58,203 nt of DNA from Pseudomonadota bacterium (GTDB taxonomy: Bacteria; Pseudomonadota; Gammaproteobacteria; Xanthomonadales; Xanthomonadaceae). The notes below the pieces were generated by a model, which did not search any database, was not told where the DNA came from, and saw nothing but the letters and a program-made list of their open reading frames with translations. How positions within the stretch are numbered: position 1 is the first letter of the stretch; the number at the start of each line of letters is the position of its first letter. The stretch is taken from assembly GCA_018242445.1 (NCBI GenBank), contig JAFEBW010000011.1, forward strand, positions 1-58,203, given 5' to 3'. This document shows positions 51,605 through 58,203 of the stretch, piece by piece. The translations under genes and the position numbers were made by a program.

Positions 51605-52161
51605 TGACCCCTACGAATGCTTATTCGATCCTGTGCGCGATGGTTCGCGCGTTCGCGCTTTGGTTGTTTGCGACGACCATCATTTCCCTGCCGGCCACAT
51701 ACGCCTTCGCGCAACAGGATGCTTCTGTTGCGCGGGCGAGTCTGGTCGCTTATGGCGCAAGCGCATTTGTCGTGGCGGTCGCGGCGTTGTTGTGGTTGTT
51801 CGCCGACTTGCTGGCCAAGCTGGCACTCGCGCGCAAACAACAGGTCGTGTTCGAAAGCGATCTGTCGGCGAGCGAATGGCAAGCACTTGCATTTTCAGCC
51901 ATTGGCGCGTGGCAGGCGATTGAAGGGTTGAGCTATCTGAGCAGCAGAATCGTTCATCTCGCGATCCTGCACATGGCCATCGCCGATAGCGCGAGCGTCC
52001 TGCCCGACGAGTATTACGGATGGATTGCCGCCGATGCGGTTCGGCTTGTAGTCGGTATTGCCGTGATGTTCGGTGCGCGTGGACTCGTCGGTTTGATCCG
52101 ACGATATCGTCAGACCGGCATGCCGAACCATGGCAGGGACGGCTCCGCGCTTCCCGTTTAA
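51604..52161 (+). CDS. Unknown small membrane protein between pyk and fba
   Basis: 185 residues. Three to four hydrophobic segments (about 15-37, 48-72, 95-118 possibly, 140-162) suggest an integral membrane protein. I do not recognise the family. The start overlaps the pyk stop by one base, so it is likely co-translated. Its DNA is less G+C-rich than its neighbours: the 60-base lines at 51661 and 51901 count 57% and 53%, against 62% for lines in pyk (50881) and fba (52621). It interrupts an otherwise common pyk-fba pairing, which suggests acquisition. The C-terminus is short and basic. Confidence 0.7.
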   Translation: MTPTNAYSILCAMVRAFALWLFATTIISLPATYAFAQQDASVARASLVAYGASAFVVAVAALLWLFADLLAKLALARKQQVVFESDLSASEWQALAFSAIGAWQAIEGLSYLSSRIVHLAILHMAIADSASVLPDEYYGWIAADAVRLVVGIAVMFGARGLVGLIRRYRQTGMPNHGRDGSALPV

Positions 52162-52170
52162 CAGCTCCGG

Positions 52171-52176
52171 TATAAT
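52171..52176 (+). promoter_or_regulatory. -10 box of the fba promoter
   Basis: A perfect TATAAT 31 bases before the fba ATG; the start would be near 52183. I find no good -35 at 16-18 bases (best GCGCTT at 52147-52152), so an activator or a non-standard upstream contact may be needed. Confidence 0.55.
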
Positions 52177-52206
52177 GTCCGGCTTTCCCCAGCCACCGGA
52201 TCGACC

Positions 52207-53211
52207 ATGAGCATCGACCAGCTTGCCGAAACCGCCCAGGCCATGGTGGCCGCGGGCAAGGGCATCATCGCGATCGACGAATCCACCAACACCATCAAGA
52301 AGCGCTTCGACGCGGTCGGCGTGGAGAACACCGAGGAGCACCGCCGCGCCTACCGGCAGATGCTGCTGACCACCCCGGGCCTCGGCGAGCACATCTCCGG
52401 CGCGATCTTGTACGACGAAACCCTGCGCCAGAAGACCGCCGACGGCGTGCCGTTCGCCACCGTGATGGCCAAGGCCGGCATCATCCCCGGCATCAAGGTG
52501 GACAAGGGGCCGGTGGCGCTGGCCGGCTTTCCGGGCGATGTGGTCACCGAAGGCCTCGATGGCCTGCGCGACCGCCTCAGGGAATACGCCCAGCTCGGCG
52601 CGCGTTTCGCCAAGTGGCGCGCGGTGATCTCCATCGGCGAGGAGATTCCTTCGGGCACCTGCATCGAGGCCAATTCGCACGCGCTGGCGCGCTACGCCGC
52701 GCTGTGCCAGGAAGCGGGCATCGTGCCGATGGTGGAGCCCGAGGTGCTGATGGACGGCGACCACGACATCGACGTGTGCTACGAGGTCACCGAGGTGGTG
52801 CTGCGCTCGCTGTTCGGCGCGCTGTACGAGCACAACGTGATGCTCGAGGGCACCATCCTCAAGGCCAGCATGGTCGTCTCCGGCAAGGATTGCCCCGAGC
52901 AGGCCGGCGTGGAGGAAGTCGCCGAATACACCCTGCGTTGCCTGAAGAGCACCGTGCCGGCCGCGCTGCCGGGCATCGTGTTCCTCTCCGGCGGGCAGTC
53001 CGACCGCGACGCCACCGCGCATCTGGATGCGATGAACCGCATGGGCCCGCATCCGTGGCCGCTGTCGTTCAGCTACGGCCGCGCGATGCAGTCGGCGGCG
53101 CTGAAGATCTGGGCGAAAGACATCAAGGCCAACGTCGGCGCGGCGCAGAAGATGGTGCACGAGCGCGCCCGCGACAATGGTCTGGCTGCGCTGGGGAAAT
53201 GGAACGGCTGA
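52207..53211 (+). CDS. fba: Class I fructose-bisphosphate aldolase
   Basis: 334 residues. Schiff-base aldolase of glycolysis/gluconeogenesis. The class I signatures are clear: GIIAIDESTNTIKKRF near the N-terminus, FAKWRAVI with the active-site Lys, and GTILKASMV with the Schiff-base Lys. FLSGGQSDRDAT follows. It has no class II zinc motif. It lies just after pyk, so glycolytic enzymes are grouped here. Confidence 0.96.
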   Translation: MSIDQLAETAQAMVAAGKGIIAIDESTNTIKKRFDAVGVENTEEHRRAYRQMLLTTPGLGEHISGAILYDETLRQKTADGVPFATVMAKAGIIPGIKVDKGPVALAGFPGDVVTEGLDGLRDRLREYAQLGARFAKWRAVISIGEEIPSGTCIEANSHALARYAALCQEAGIVPMVEPEVLMDGDHDIDVCYEVTEVVLRSLFGALYEHNVMLEGTILKASMVVSGKDCPEQAGVEEVAEYTLRCLKSTVPAALPGIVFLSGGQSDRDATAHLDAMNRMGPHPWPLSFSYGRAMQSAALKIWAKDIKANVGAAQKMVHERARDNGLAALGKWNG

Positions 53212-53286
53212 AGCCGCGCGCCCAACCGCAGGGACGCTTGGCTCGCATGACCTTTCGCGCAGCACTGTTTCGCACTCGCGCTGTTA

Positions 53287-53392
53287 CCCCTCCCCTTGCG
53301 TGGCAGGGGAGGTCGGGAGGGGGTGCGGAAAGGTCGGTGGCAAGGCGGACGACACCTCCCCCAGCCATCCCCGCAAGCAGGGGATGGGGGTG
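53287..53392. repeat. Inverted pair of REP-like hairpins after fba
   Basis: The first copy is CCCCTCCCCTTGC...GGCAGGGGAGG with tail TCGGGAGGGGGTG. The second is CACCTCCCCCAGCC followed by CATCCCCGC-AA-GCAGGGGATG. The pair face each other like the pair upstream of glmS. The rest of the 53212-53484 gap shows no gene; fba may end transcription here. Confidence 0.75.
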
Positions 53393-53484
53393 CATGCGCA
53401 TGGGTCGCGTGTTTTCGGTGGACGGTCTGACATGATCGTTTACCGTGCTTGAAGATCATAAGCGCGGCAGTAATATGATGGGTC

Positions 53485-53946
53485 ATGGATACGACCTTCA
53501 TAGCTCGCCTCGGTTTCACCATCGGTGACGTCAATCGCCTGTACCGGCGCGAGTTCGACCGTCGCGCAGCGCCGCTCGGGCTCACGCGCGTGCAGTGGCG
53601 GACCTTGCGGCGACTCGGTCGCGAAGAGGGCATGACCCAGATCGAACTGGCCGAAGGTCTGGAATTGGCGCCGATCGCGGTCGGGCGGGTGCTCGACCGG
53701 CTGGAAAAGGCCGGTTTCATCGAGCGCCGTCCCGATCCCAAGGATCGCCGCTGCTGGCGGCTGTATCTCGGCGCTGGATCGACGCAGGTGACGGTCGCCG
53801 TGGATGCCATCGCCACCGGGTTGGTGGAAGAATTGTTCCGCGATGTCTCGCAGGCGGATCTGGAAGCCACCGCGCGGGTCATGGCCACGCTCAAGCAGCG
53901 CCTGGGCGGCGCGTCGCCGCGCGCGGCGACACATCACGAAATCTGA
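53485..53946 (+). CDS. MarR-family transcriptional regulator
   Basis: 153 residues. A winged-helix core (about 32-100) contains LTRVQWRTLRRLGREEGMTQIELAEGLEL, the recognition helix APIAVGRVLDRLEKAGFIERR and the wing PDPKDRRCWRLYL. Flanking helices form the dimer interface. It is the first of three same-strand genes with a GNAT and a methyltransferase; target and effector are unknown. It lacks a strong Shine-Dalgarno. Confidence 0.9.
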   Translation: MDTTFIARLGFTIGDVNRLYRREFDRRAAPLGLTRVQWRTLRRLGREEGMTQIELAEGLELAPIAVGRVLDRLEKAGFIERRPDPKDRRCWRLYLGAGSTQVTVAVDAIATGLVEELFRDVSQADLEATARVMATLKQRLGGASPRAATHHEI

Positions 53947-53999
53947 GTCGGCAGGGCCTGCCTGCCAGCGTGCCCGCCGCCCTGCGACTTCATCCGACG

Positions 54000-54566
54000 A
54001 TGTACCCGGAATACCGACCGATGGCCTGGCCTGAACGCATCGACGGCGACGGTTTCATCCTGCGCGCATGGCGCGACGAGGATGCGGTCGCGTTGGTGGC
54101 GCATGCCGACGACGCGCGCGTCGCGCACAGCCTCGGCGAGCGTTTCCCGCACCCGTACACGCCGGATGACGCGCACTGGTTCATCGCCAATGCCCGGCAG
54201 GAAGGGCGTGAAAAAATCTATGCCATCCAGATCAACGGCGAGGCAGCCGGCAGCATCGGCGTGACCCAGGGCGAGGGCGTGGAGCGGCACAGCGCCGAGC
54301 TCGGCTACTGGGTCGGTCGCGCCTACTGGGGCGAGGGCATCGCCACCGCGGCGGTGCGCGCGATCGTTCCGCATGCCCTGCGCGAATGGCGCCTGTACCG
54401 TCTGTACGCGCGCGTGTTCGCCGACAATCCGGCGTCGATGACCGTGCTCGAGCGTTGCGGATTCGCACGCGAAGCGGTGCTGCGCCGGCAGGTGCTGAAG
54501 GGTGAGCGTCTGCTCGACTTGCACATCTTCGCCATCACCCGGGAGCGGCTCGATGCAACGACATGA
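54000..54566 (+). CDS. GNAT-family N-acetyltransferase (RimJ/RimL type)
   Basis: 188 residues. The GNAT fold is seen in FILRAWRDEDAVALVAHADD, HSAELGYWVGRAYWGEGIATAA (acetyl-CoA pyrophosphate loop) and YARVFADNPASMTVLERCGF. This arrangement is typical of the Acetyltransf_3 group acting on protein N-termini or small amines. ATG54021 (MAWPERID) is an alternative start with a better GGA upstream. It overlaps the next gene by 14 bases. Confidence 0.86.
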   Translation: MYPEYRPMAWPERIDGDGFILRAWRDEDAVALVAHADDARVAHSLGERFPHPYTPDDAHWFIANARQEGREKIYAIQINGEAAGSIGVTQGEGVERHSAELGYWVGRAYWGEGIATAAVRAIVPHALREWRLYRLYARVFADNPASMTVLERCGFAREAVLRRQVLKGERLLDLHIFAITRERLDATT

Positions 54567-55332
54567 TCACGCGCCAAGGCCGCCGCACCCGGCGCGTGCG
54601 CGGCGCGAGGCCGAGCTGCGCCTGCACGGCGTCAATGCCTGCCTCGCGGCGTTCGCGCAGCGCCCGGACGACCTGCGCAAGCTGTGGCTGACGCAAGCCA
54701 AGATCCCGGCCTTCAAGCCGGTGCTGGCGTGGTGCGTGCGCCATCGCATCGGTTATCGCGTGGTCGACGACGAGGAGATCGCGCGCCTGACCGAAAGCCG
54801 CCACCACGAAGGCGTGTGCATGGCGCTGCTGCGCCGCGAACCGCCATCGATGGAACACCTGCTGGCTGCCATTCCCGCCGGCAAGCCGGCACTGCTGCTG
54901 TGGCTGCATGGCGTGGGCAACCCGCACAACCTCGGCGCGATCTTGCGCTCGGCCGCGCACTTCGGCGTGACAGCGGTGTTGCTGGGCGATGCCAGCGCGC
55001 TCTCGCCGGCCGCGTACCGGGTGGCCGAGGGCGGTGCCGAGGCGGTGCCCTGCGTGGCGGTTGGAGATGTCGAGCACGCCAGCACTGTGCTGCATCGAGC
55101 GGGTTTCCAACTCGCAGCAACCGTGGTGCGCGGTGGCGATGCGCTGTACGCGAACCGGCTGCCTTCGCGGCTGGTGCTGCTGCTGGGCGCGGAAGGTACG
55201 GGTTTGCCGCAGTCGATGATGGATGCGGCCGACGTGCGCCTGCGCATCCCCGGCACCGGCGCGGTGGAGAGCCTCAACGTCTCGGTGGCCTGCGCGCTGT
55301 TGATCGCCGAATGGGCGCGCGTGCACGCTTGA
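54553..55332 (+). CDS. SpoU/TrmH-family RNA 2'-O-methyltransferase
   Basis: 259 residues. An N-terminal substrate-binding domain (about 15-95, ELRLHGVNACLAAF) precedes a SPOUT catalytic domain with motif 1 GNPHNLGAILRSAAHFG, motif 2 LLLGAEGTGLP and motif 3 IPGTGAVESLNVSVACALL. It could be RlmB-like (23S rRNA) or a paralogue with another RNA target. GGAG precedes ATG54553, which lies inside the 3' end of the GNAT gene. Confidence 0.88.
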   Translation: MQRHDHAPRPPHPARARREAELRLHGVNACLAAFAQRPDDLRKLWLTQAKIPAFKPVLAWCVRHRIGYRVVDDEEIARLTESRHHEGVCMALLRREPPSMEHLLAAIPAGKPALLLWLHGVGNPHNLGAILRSAAHFGVTAVLLGDASALSPAAYRVAEGGAEAVPCVAVGDVEHASTVLHRAGFQLAATVVRGGDALYANRLPSRLVLLLGAEGTGLPQSMMDAADVRLRIPGTGAVESLNVSVACALLIAEWARVHA

Positions 55333-55382
55333 CGACGCCGCGCCCGCCAGCGGCGGACGCGACGCCACGCGCTCTGAAGCCG

Positions 55383-55874
55383 TTACTGGTATTGCTTGCC
55401 GTTCACCACCACGTAGCCGGCATACGGCCACGATGAACTGGTGCCATGGTGCGTCCAGTCGATGCCCTGGCTGGTGTCGTTGTCGTAGTAATAGCGCCCG
55501 CGCACGGTGACGGTATTGCCCACCGCCACCCACGGCCACGCCGGCGCATTCATGCGGTCCAGATCCGACACGATCTCGATGGTCTGGCCTGGCGCCACCT
55601 GCACATAGAAATAACCGTGATGGCCGCTGCGGGTCTTCTTTTCCGGCAGCACGGCGGTCACGATGCCGCACACGTTTTCCAGTTGATCCGAGCTGAGCTG
55701 GCCGTTCTCGAACGCCTTCTGGTCGTTCAGGAACTGGGTGTCGTTGCACGGATAGTTGCCGCCCTTGGATTTTGCGTAAATGCCGTTGCTGTAGTCGTCC
55801 TGCGCCTGCGCACTGGCAAAACCGAAGGCCAGCACCAACCCCAGCAAGGCGAATCGCTTGCTCACTTGCTTCAC
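55383..55874 (-). CDS. DUF3465 secreted protein
   Basis: 163 residues. A signal peptide (MKQVSKRFALLGLVLAFGFASAQA) is followed by a compact OB-like domain ending in GIDWTHHGTSSSWPYAGYVV, the DUF3465 signature. Its function is unknown; the conserved Trp-Thr-His-His suggests a metal or ligand site. The start is GTG with GGGGAGA six bases upstream. It lies on the opposite strand to, and converges with, the SpoU gene. Confidence 0.85.
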   Translation of the reverse strand: MKQVSKRFALLGLVLAFGFASAQAQDDYSNGIYAKSKGGNYPCNDTQFLNDQKAFENGQLSSDQLENVCGIVTAVLPEKKTRSGHHGYFYVQVAPGQTIEIVSDLDRMNAPAWPWVAVGNTVTVRGRYYYDNDTSQGIDWTHHGTSSSWPYAGYVVVNGKQYQ

Positions 55875-55912
55875 GTTGTGTCTCCCCGAAATGGTGTTTT
55901 TTATGGATGAAA

Positions 55913-55946
55913 CGCCGTCCGAACGGTGATCCGGTGGCGGACGGCG
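55913..55946. terminator. Hairpin between the M28 peptidase and DUF3465 genes
   Basis: A perfect 9-bp stem, CGCCGTCCG / CGGACGGCG, encloses a 16-base loop. On the reverse strand it follows the M28 gene by 109 bases but has only a short T-run (TTT), so termination would be weak. It also lies just upstream of the DUF3465 ribosome-binding site. Confidence 0.4.
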
Positions 55947-56035
55947 GCGCATCATCGGGGAATCGCGGGGGTGCGCGCACGCTGCACTGCGGCATTGACG
56001 TGCGCTCAACAGATTGCGGGCGATGCTCCGCAGGT

Positions 56036-56065
56036 CAGATCAGTACTGTTCAGATCAGTACTGTT
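56036..56065. repeat. 15-base tandem duplication at the M28 peptidase stop codon
   Basis: CAGATCAGTACTGTT occurs twice head to tail (56036-56050, 56051-56065). Read on the reverse strand, each copy contains CAG-TAC-TGA, so the C-terminal Gln-Tyr-stop is repeated. Confidence 0.9.
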
Positions 56066-57488
56066 TGCCCACCGGCAACTCGCCGGAGCCGAAGCTGTCC
56101 GGCGCCTGCGACGACAGGTAGGCGAACACGGCATACGCCGCGACCTGCTGGCCGAGCGCGGCCGGATCGATCTTGTCGAGGGTGTCGTTGGCGGTATGGT
56201 GCCAGTCGAAATAGCGGGTCGCATCCTGCGACAGATCGGCCCAGGCCATGCCCCTGGCGGCCATCATCGACGGGTCCTCGCCGGGGCCGTAGCCGCCCTT
56301 CTCGGTGACGATGCCCAGCGGCGCGAGCACTTGCCCGATCTGCTCGATCACCGGCCACGCGGAAGGTTTCACGCCGGCGTGGAAGGCGTAGATGCGGTCG
56401 GCGCCGAGGTCGCTTTCCGCGCCGATCTGGTGCAGCTTGACTTGCGCGGCATGGGCGTCGGCGTAGGCCTTCGCGCCGATGCCGCCGGATTCCTCGTCCA
56501 TGTAGGCGATCACGCGGATGGTGCGGTGCGGCTTGAGGTGCATGCGGTGGATCAGCGCACCGGCGGCCATGGTGATCGCCAGTCCGGAGGCATCGTCGAT
56601 GGCGCCGGTGCCCAGATCCCATGAATCCAGATGCCCGCCGATGGTCACCACCTCGTTGGCCTTGTCGCTGCCGGCGATCTCGCCGATCACGTTGAACGAA
56701 TGCGCCAAGCCCTGCTCGCCGCAGTCCAGATCGAGTTTCACCACGACCGGCTTGCCGCGACGGAGCATGTGCGACAGCAGGTCGGCGTCGGGGTTGGACA
56801 GCGCGGCGGCGGGGATCTTCGGCGCATCGGCGGCGTAGTCGAGCATGCCGGTGTGCGGCAGGCGGTCGCTGTCGGTGCCGATCGAACGGATCAGCAGCGC
56901 CTTCGCGCCGAGTCTGGCCGCGGCCGAGGGGCCATCGCTGCGTGCGCCGACGGCTTCGCCGTAACCGCTGCCAGTCTTCGAGCGCAGCATGCGATGGCTG
57001 ATGTAGACGATCTTGCCGTCCAGCGAACCGGGCTTGGCGGCCTTGAGCGCGGCCAGATCGGCGAACTCCACCACCTCGCCCTGCATGGGCCCGCTCGTGC
57101 CCACGCTGTGCCCGAGCGCGGTGACGACCAGATGTTGCGGGTAGGGCGATACCACGCTGGCATCCTCGTGGCGGCGCAGCCACAGCGGCAAGGTGACCGG
57201 TTCGGTGTAGACCTTGTCGTAGCCCAGCGCCTTGAACTTCGCCACGGCCCACGCCACCCCGCGTTCGGCCTCCGGCGTGCCGGCGAGGCGCTGACCGACT
57301 TCGGTGGTCAGCGATTCGGTCAGATCCCACGCGAGGTGTTCGTCGGGCTGGAGCGCCGCTTCACGCAGCTTCACCGCGGTGGCGATGTCCTGCGCGGACA
57401 ACGGCGCATCGGCGGCGGCCATCGATGTGGGAGCGGCGGCCAGCAGGCAGGCGGCGAGGGCGGCGGACAAGACGTGGCGGCGGGACAT
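56055..57488 (-). CDS. Secreted M28-family metallopeptidase
   Basis: 477 residues. A signal peptide (MSRRHVLSAALAACLLAAAPTSMA) is followed by an N-terminal lobe with an inserted PA-like domain (about 130-270), then the zinc aminopeptidase core: GGHLDSWDLGTGAIDDASG (ligand His and Asp), DEESGG (catalytic and ligand Glu) and a C-terminal WHHTANDTLDKID with ligand His. It resembles carboxypeptidase Q-type M28 enzymes. GGAG precedes ATG57488. It is probably periplasmic or exported and degrades peptides. Confidence 0.9.
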   Translation of the reverse strand: MSRRHVLSAALAACLLAAAPTSMAAADAPLSAQDIATAVKLREAALQPDEHLAWDLTESLTTEVGQRLAGTPEAERGVAWAVAKFKALGYDKVYTEPVTLPLWLRRHEDASVVSPYPQHLVVTALGHSVGTSGPMQGEVVEFADLAALKAAKPGSLDGKIVYISHRMLRSKTGSGYGEAVGARSDGPSAAARLGAKALLIRSIGTDSDRLPHTGMLDYAADAPKIPAAALSNPDADLLSHMLRRGKPVVVKLDLDCGEQGLAHSFNVIGEIAGSDKANEVVTIGGHLDSWDLGTGAIDDASGLAITMAAGALIHRMHLKPHRTIRVIAYMDEESGGIGAKAYADAHAAQVKLHQIGAESDLGADRIYAFHAGVKPSAWPVIEQIGQVLAPLGIVTEKGGYGPGEDPSMMAARGMAWADLSQDATRYFDWHHTANDTLDKIDPAALGQQVAAYAVFAYLSSQAPDSFGSGELPVGKQY

Positions 57489-57582
57489 GGTGGCTCCGTA
57501 TCGAAGAAAAAATGTGCAAGCAACAACGACGCGCAAGCCGCGGGTGGGTGCGGCTCGCGTGCGGATGCAATGAACGCTGGCT

Positions 57583-57996
57583 TCAGCGCTTGAGGCTGTC
57601 GCGGATCTCGCGCAGCAGCAGCACGTCCTCGGGCGTGGGCGGCGGCGGCGCGGGGGCCGGCTCGGGCTTGCGGCTGAGCTTGTTGATGGCCTTGACCACC
57701 ATGAAGATCGCGAAGGCGATGATGAGGAACTGGATCAGCGTGTTGATGAAGTCGCCGTAGCTGATGGCGACCTCGGCGATCTTGTGTTTCGGATCGCTGT
57801 CGTCGGCGGCCTTGAGCACCCACTTGAGTTGCGAGAAATCGATGCCGCCGGTGAGCATGCCGATCGGCGGCATGATGATCTTGTCCACCAGCGAGGACAC
57901 GATCTTGCCGAACGCGCCGCCGATGACCACACCGACCGCGAGGTCGATGACGTTGCCGCGCATCGCGAATTCCTTGAACTCCGACACCATGCCCAT
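57583..57996 (-). CDS. mscL: Large-conductance mechanosensitive channel
   Basis: 137 residues, the normal length. The first helix and pore ([38 protein letters not shown]) and second helix ([20 protein letters not shown]) match MscL, and the C-terminal bundle ends RDSLKR. It releases solutes under hypo-osmotic shock. AGGAG upstream supports ATG57996. The remaining 207 bases to the window end (57997-58203) hold no gene I can support. Confidence 0.95.
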   Translation of the reverse strand: MGMVSEFKEFAMRGNVIDLAVGVVIGGAFGKIVSSLVDKIIMPPIGMLTGGIDFSQLKWVLKAADDSDPKHKIAEVAISYGDFINTLIQFLIIAFAIFMVVKAINKLSRKPEPAPAPPPPTPEDVLLLREIRDSLKR

Positions 57997-58203
57997 CGAG
58001 GTCTCCTGCGGTTGGGAAGGATGGGGCAGGATACGACGTGCAGGCTGGGGAGCCAAATCGGGAATGGGGAAAACTTTTCCTTTGTAAGTTGTTTCCGCCT
58101 CCGCCCCAGACCGATATCCCTGAGATTACGAGATCGTGGGGGAGCCAGGGTCGGTGCGGAGTCTTTCTTCACATCCCGAACAGTTGCCAGGGCCACGAGC
58201 CCG

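Noticed and set aside
53440..53484. MarR operator upstream of the MarR gene
   Set aside because: Only a loose inverted repeat is visible (TTTACCGTGC against GCGCGGCAGTAA, with mismatches); not strong enough to list.
57735..58196. Reverse-strand open frame running through the start of mscL to near the window end
   Set aside because: It overlaps mscL in another frame, and the part beyond mscL resembles no protein I know; not supported as a gene.

Overview
The window comes from a high-G+C gammaproteobacterium, most likely of the order Xanthomonadales/Lysobacterales. This is inferred from protein character and gene order: an Lpd that carries its own lipoyl domain, ygfB-pepP, a TIGR02449 gene followed by zapA-6S RNA-fau-EVE-rpiA, class I aldolase beside pyruvate kinase, TPR-sulfotransferases, and intergenic heptanucleotide arrays. 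It is a chromosomal housekeeping segment. I see no insertion sequence, prophage, integrase, CRISPR array or tRNA.

Layout. 1-103: 3' end of a 5S rRNA and the rrn terminator. 300-4460: pyruvate dehydrogenase E2 (aceF), a DUF2059 secreted protein and lipoyl-E3 (lpd); E1 is not here. 4595-12265: complete ATP synthase operon atpIBEFHAGDC with a promoter and a terminator, followed by glmU. 13868-21395, reverse strand: a six-gene unit of membrane fusion protein, ABC ATPase, two FtsX-like permeases, NtrC-type regulator and NtrY-like kinase, headed by a good candidate sigma-54 promoter. 21743-25867: glmS and an orphan multi-PAS histidine kinase. 25967-27958, reverse: ygfB-pepP. 28084-32703: a very large sensor with beta-propellers, Y_Y_Y, PAS, GGDEF and EAL domains. 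32781-35844: the TIGR02449 gene, zapA, 6S RNA, fau, an EVE protein, rpiA and queD. 36181-36585: phasin. 36685-42724, reverse: TorF-like porin, RND pump with its adaptor, bioD. 42787-45377: msrC, a TfoX C-terminal-domain protein, a LOG protein (reverse) and a HAD phosphatase. 45469-49931, reverse: two tandem TPR-sulfotransferases. 50135-53211: pyk, an unknown membrane protein and fba. 53485-55332: MarR, GNAT and SpoU methyltransferase. 55383-57996, reverse: DUF3465, M28 peptidase and mscL.

Most striking non-genic structure. Two repeat families pervade the window. (A) Stem-loops whose two arms are made of tandem 7-base words. The word differs at every locus, but in five of the six elements it is shared by the two arms. 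One lies in each of the four junctions atpH/A, A/G, G/D and D/C, one lies between convergent genes at 25.9 kb, and one runs into the end of zapA and up to the 6S RNA promoter. (B) G+C-rich REP-like hairpins with core CCCCCGC-AA-GCGGGGG or CTCTCCC-n-GGGAGAG, in intergenic regions and also, in frame, inside the interdomain linkers of both AceF and Lpd. Family A is my best candidate for something under-described, together with its local consequence at atpD: the start codon has no Shine-Dalgarno, while a perfect one sits 86 bases upstream on a small overlapping frame.
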